A stretch of DNA of 64,000 nt from Cellulosilyticum lentocellum DSM 5427 (GTDB taxonomy: Bacteria; Bacillota; Clostridia; Lachnospirales; Cellulosilyticaceae), in assembly GCF_000178835.2 (NCBI RefSeq), contig NC_015275.1, positions 3,997,001-4,061,000 of the forward strand. The letters run 5' to 3'. The notes beneath the pieces are model-generated. The model had not been told where the DNA came from. It searched no databases and was given only the letters and a program-made list of their open reading frames with translations. A program made the translations under genes and the position numbers. Position 1 is the stretch's first letter. The number at the start of each line of letters is the position of its first letter. This document shows positions 62,184 to 64,000 of this stretch, one piece after another.

Positions 62184-62438
62184 TTACTTATGAAATAATC
62201 TGTTATGCTCCCTTAATCTATAGATGAGACTTTCTAAAGCTTCCGGCTCAGTCATACACTCTTCTAAAGTCGATTCCATGGGCTCACATCGTTCAGAAAT
62301 AACAAAAACAATATATGCATGCTTTAATTTTCTTACGCATATTTCATTTGGTCTAAACTCATGCTCATCATATATATTATAATCAAATAACTGCTCTTGC
62401 TTTATAAGCTTATTACATTCTCCTAACATCATATTCAT
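62184..62438 (-). CDS. Small acidic protein, possible immunity protein
   Basis: This 84-residue protein starts MNMMLGECNKLIKQEQLFDY. The middle KHAYIVFVISERCEP is a two-strand pattern, and the end EPEALESLIYRLREHNRLFHK is a helix. This strand-then-FNxxxEALxxxxxRLR layout resembles small immunity proteins of polymorphic toxin systems (Imm59-like), but I am not certain. It lies just downstream of the disrupted toxin tail. GGGGAATG lies before the ATG, so the ribosome site is poor. Confidence 0.5.
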   Translation of the reverse strand: MNMMLGECNKLIKQEQLFDYNIYDEHEFRPNEICVRKLKHAYIVFVISERCEPMESTLEECMTEPEALESLIYRLREHNRLFHK

Positions 62439-62629
62439 TCCCCTTATACCATCTAATATCTAGCATGCCACTTTTATAACAGTCCATGATTCGAGATAAC
62501 TATAGGTCTTTTTTTAATGTAGTGAATACGAAATTCATTAATCCGTTTATTTATTCTTAAATAATATTAAAGTTATACTTTTTTCATACCATCTTCAAAA
62601 ATTACTTTTGAGATAACTTGTACTTATTT

Positions 62630-62698
62630 TTATCTACTTAACAGATTTTGAATTTCATCATTTTCAATCGCTTTAGTTATTAACTCATAATAATTCAT
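62630..62698 (-). pseudogene. 22-codon remnant open frame with a good ribosome site
   Basis: MNYYELITKAIENDEIQNLL, followed by two codons, is preceded by TTAGGAGAGAG and lies directly after the toxin tail, the normal place for an immunity gene. It stops after 22 codons, so it is probably a truncated immunity gene. A short frame at about 62461-62550 (RINEFRIHYIKKRPIV) also looks coding-like but has no start. The region to 62184 seems to be decayed. Confidence 0.35.
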
Positions 62699-62712
62699 AT
62701 TTTCTCTCTCTC

Positions 62713-63021
62713 CTAATCTACCTTAATTTTACTTATTACTGTTTGCTCCAATGGTATTATGTCAGAAATCGCCTCAGGCACATTGCCAGGTATATACCCA
62801 CTTGGAATCCATAATGAATTATCACCAGTTTCATTCCCACTTGGAAGTCTTAAATTAAGCCCAATAACATCATCAACATCAATTCTTACCAATCCACTGC
62901 CATCACTAAAATACCCGTTCGGAAAACCAAGTTCCTTTTCAATAATTGATATATCATCATTTGCGCTAAGCACTACCTCATCACAGTATTCTTTAGGTAA
63001 TACGTTAATTCTTCTGCTTTC
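62713..63021 (-). pseudogene. C-terminal domain of a polymorphic toxin, out of frame with the upstream part
   Basis: In the frame one base off from the upstream gene, the sequence reads RRINVLPKEYCDEVVLSAND, then ELGFPNGYFSDGSGLVRIDV and a run ending PLEQTVISKIKVD. These are features of terminal domains of secreted clostridial toxins (recognised from general pattern, function unknown). The frame has a stop (63024-63022) just before 63021 and no ribosome site, so it cannot be expressed alone. A one-base loss around 63010-63025 would explain it. Confidence 0.55.
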
Positions 63022-64000
63022 TTAGAAATAAGTTTGATAATCTCATGTACCTTATTATAAAGCTTACTATTACTAATAAGGTTCCATAGCTCATCACCTT
63101 TCTTGGTAAGAAAGTCAATAACATTATCTCCTTTTTTCGTAACAAACCTAACGGTATCGTCTCCGTATTTAAGAAGAATCTTTCCTACATCTTTGACCTT
63201 ATCTACTATTTTACTAACATCTCCAATTTTATCAGTTAATTTAGCTATCTTTCCTACTATTTTTTCTCCTGTTGCTGCCCAACCTGCAAAAGGAATACAT
63301 GCTGCAAAAGATAAACCCGCATTTAAATAGTCACCTCTCGCCAAGTAAATCAATCCATTAGCCGCATCTGCTATTTCTCCTGCTACTGGTATAAATCCTA
63401 GGATATCTAACACAAATTGTGCACCATCTAGTAGAATAACACCTGCCTTTTTTAAACCATTTATAATGTCATCCCTATGTTCAATAATATAATCAATGGT
63501 ATCTCCTACTACTTGGCTAAATCGGTCTACTATGTTATTTATCCCATCTAGTAACTTCTCTCCAAAATCAGCTAGTGTATCTTTCGCTTTTTTAAAGAAG
63601 TTGCTTACTCCACTAGTAAAATCATCCCACTTATCCTTTACGCCACTGGCAAAGTTTATGACATTTCCTTTTACTTTTTCGGCAAAATCACTTACTTGGG
63701 TTCGGATATGTGTCACTGCATCTGACACATTTTCTTTAATATTTGACACCGTATCTTGAAACTTTTTGTTTATACCTGATATGGTAGCTGATAGGTCGAA
63801 ATGGGTGACAAAGTCTGTAGCATCCTCTACTACATCCTTAATTTTATCTACTGCATCCTCCCATAGATTACCGATTTTATCTCCTATGCTTTCTTCTTGC
63901 TGACTAACAACCTTTGTACCAATATTCACACGTGTAATTACAGGCCTTCCCCCTAGACCATCTATACGTAATTTATTTTTATTAAGAAGCTCTTTAGCAT
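62973..64000 (-). CDS. Polymorphic-toxin-like secreted protein, C-terminal part (5' end outside window)
   Basis: The open frame continues to the window edge (AKELLNKNKLRIDGLGGRPVITR upstream of the first GTG at 63929), so the gene is longer. It has amphipathic coiled-coil repeats (about 170 residues of SxxxxNIKENVSDAVTHIRTQ type). A pretoxin-like hydrophobic block follows (LGFIPVAGEIADAANGLIYLARGDYLNAGLSFAACIPFAG), then a Lys/Asp-rich linker (KKGDNVIDFLTKKGDELW). It ends at 62973 with a short off-frame tail TYYLKNTVMR. This is the pre-toxin region of RHS/WapA-like or related toxins. Its toxic domain is in another frame downstream. Confidence 0.7.
   Translation of the reverse strand, partial: AKELLNKNKLRIDGLGGRPVITRVNIGTKVVSQQEESIGDKIGNLWEDAVDKIKDVVEDATDFVTHFDLSATISGINKKFQDTVSNIKENVSDAVTHIRTQVSDFAEKVKGNVINFASGVKDKWDDFTSGVSNFFKKAKDTLADFGEKLLDGINNIVDRFSQVVGDTIDYIIEHRDDIINGLKKAGVILLDGAQFVLDILGFIPVAGEIADAANGLIYLARGDYLNAGLSFAACIPFAGWAATGEKIVGKIAKLTDKIGDVSKIVDKVKDVGKILLKYGDDTVRFVTKKGDNVIDFLTKKGDELWNLISNSKLYNKVHEIIKLISKKAEELTYYLKNTVMR

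Overview
The window looks like the chromosome of a low-GC, spore-forming, cellulose-degrading Clostridia/Lachnospirales bacterium. Non-cellulosomal GH48 and GH9 cellulases with CBM3 tails, a PL11 rhamnogalacturonan lyase, SpmA/SpmB, AbrB and many GHKL/LytTR and YesM-type regulators all point to a relative of Cellulosilyticum (Clostridium) lentocellum. That genus placement is inference from gene content. There are no rRNA or tRNA genes, no CRISPR array and no intact insertion sequence.

Layout. 1-5200 (minus strand): a peptide secretion and signalling locus. It holds a truncated HlyD-like accessory protein, a C39-peptidase ABC exporter, an AgrC-like kinase, a LytTR regulator and an unlisted 45-residue double-glycine peptide gene (2925-3062). 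5460-12350: paired GH9 and GH48 cellulases in one transcription direction with an intercistronic hairpin. 12680-14170: a small basic conserved-looking protein and an SOS-type Y-family polymerase with a LexA box. 14390-15520: a membrane protein and copy 1 of a long palindromic element. 15520-23440: a Cd/Zn P-type ATPase with an ArsR-type operator, a secreted copper-amine-oxidase-N-like protein, an M18 aminopeptidase and a BlaI/BlaR1 pair. 23440-24676: more than 1.2 kb without a convincing gene, holding a structured RNA candidate ending in a terminator and copy 2 of the palindromic element.

24677-35390: glycogen phosphorylase, a Usp protein, the PL11 lyase, and a housekeeping run of Sua5, RpiB, Upp and a WecA/TagO-type transferase, then a zinc-dependent phospholipase C-like protein. 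35512-43697 (minus): a PilZ protein, an aconitase-like hydratase, and a four-gene cluster joining a RelA/SpoT-domain protein, a receiver-only regulator, a YesM-type kinase and a sugar-type binding protein. 43878-50048: AbrB, SpmA/SpmB, a MORN protein, a YkvI-type membrane protein, a Cys/Asp/His/Arg-rich protein, a DUF11-like protein and an HD-GYP phosphodiesterase. 50377-54000: nitrogen genes (Amt, PII, AsnB) behind a leader attenuator. 54012-61935: a nuclease-helicase fusion, a DHH phosphoesterase, a GH42 galactosidase and a sialate-esterase-like enzyme. 62184-64000: the end of a polymorphic-toxin-like gene with a frameshift before its terminal domain, followed by a possible immunity protein.

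The most unusual signals are: (i) the overlooked Gly-Gly peptide with its own exporter and two-component system; (ii) two diverged copies of a 240-260 nt palindromic element whose stems change in compensating fashion, one of them next to an unclassified RNA candidate with a potential pseudoknot; (iii) the alarmone-synthetase-like/receiver-only/YesM cluster; (iv) the amt leader, with mutually exclusive antiterminator and terminator hairpins; and (v) the frameshifted toxin tail. Start codons were chosen by Shine-Dalgarno (SD) spacing, and several genes appear to use TTG or GTG.
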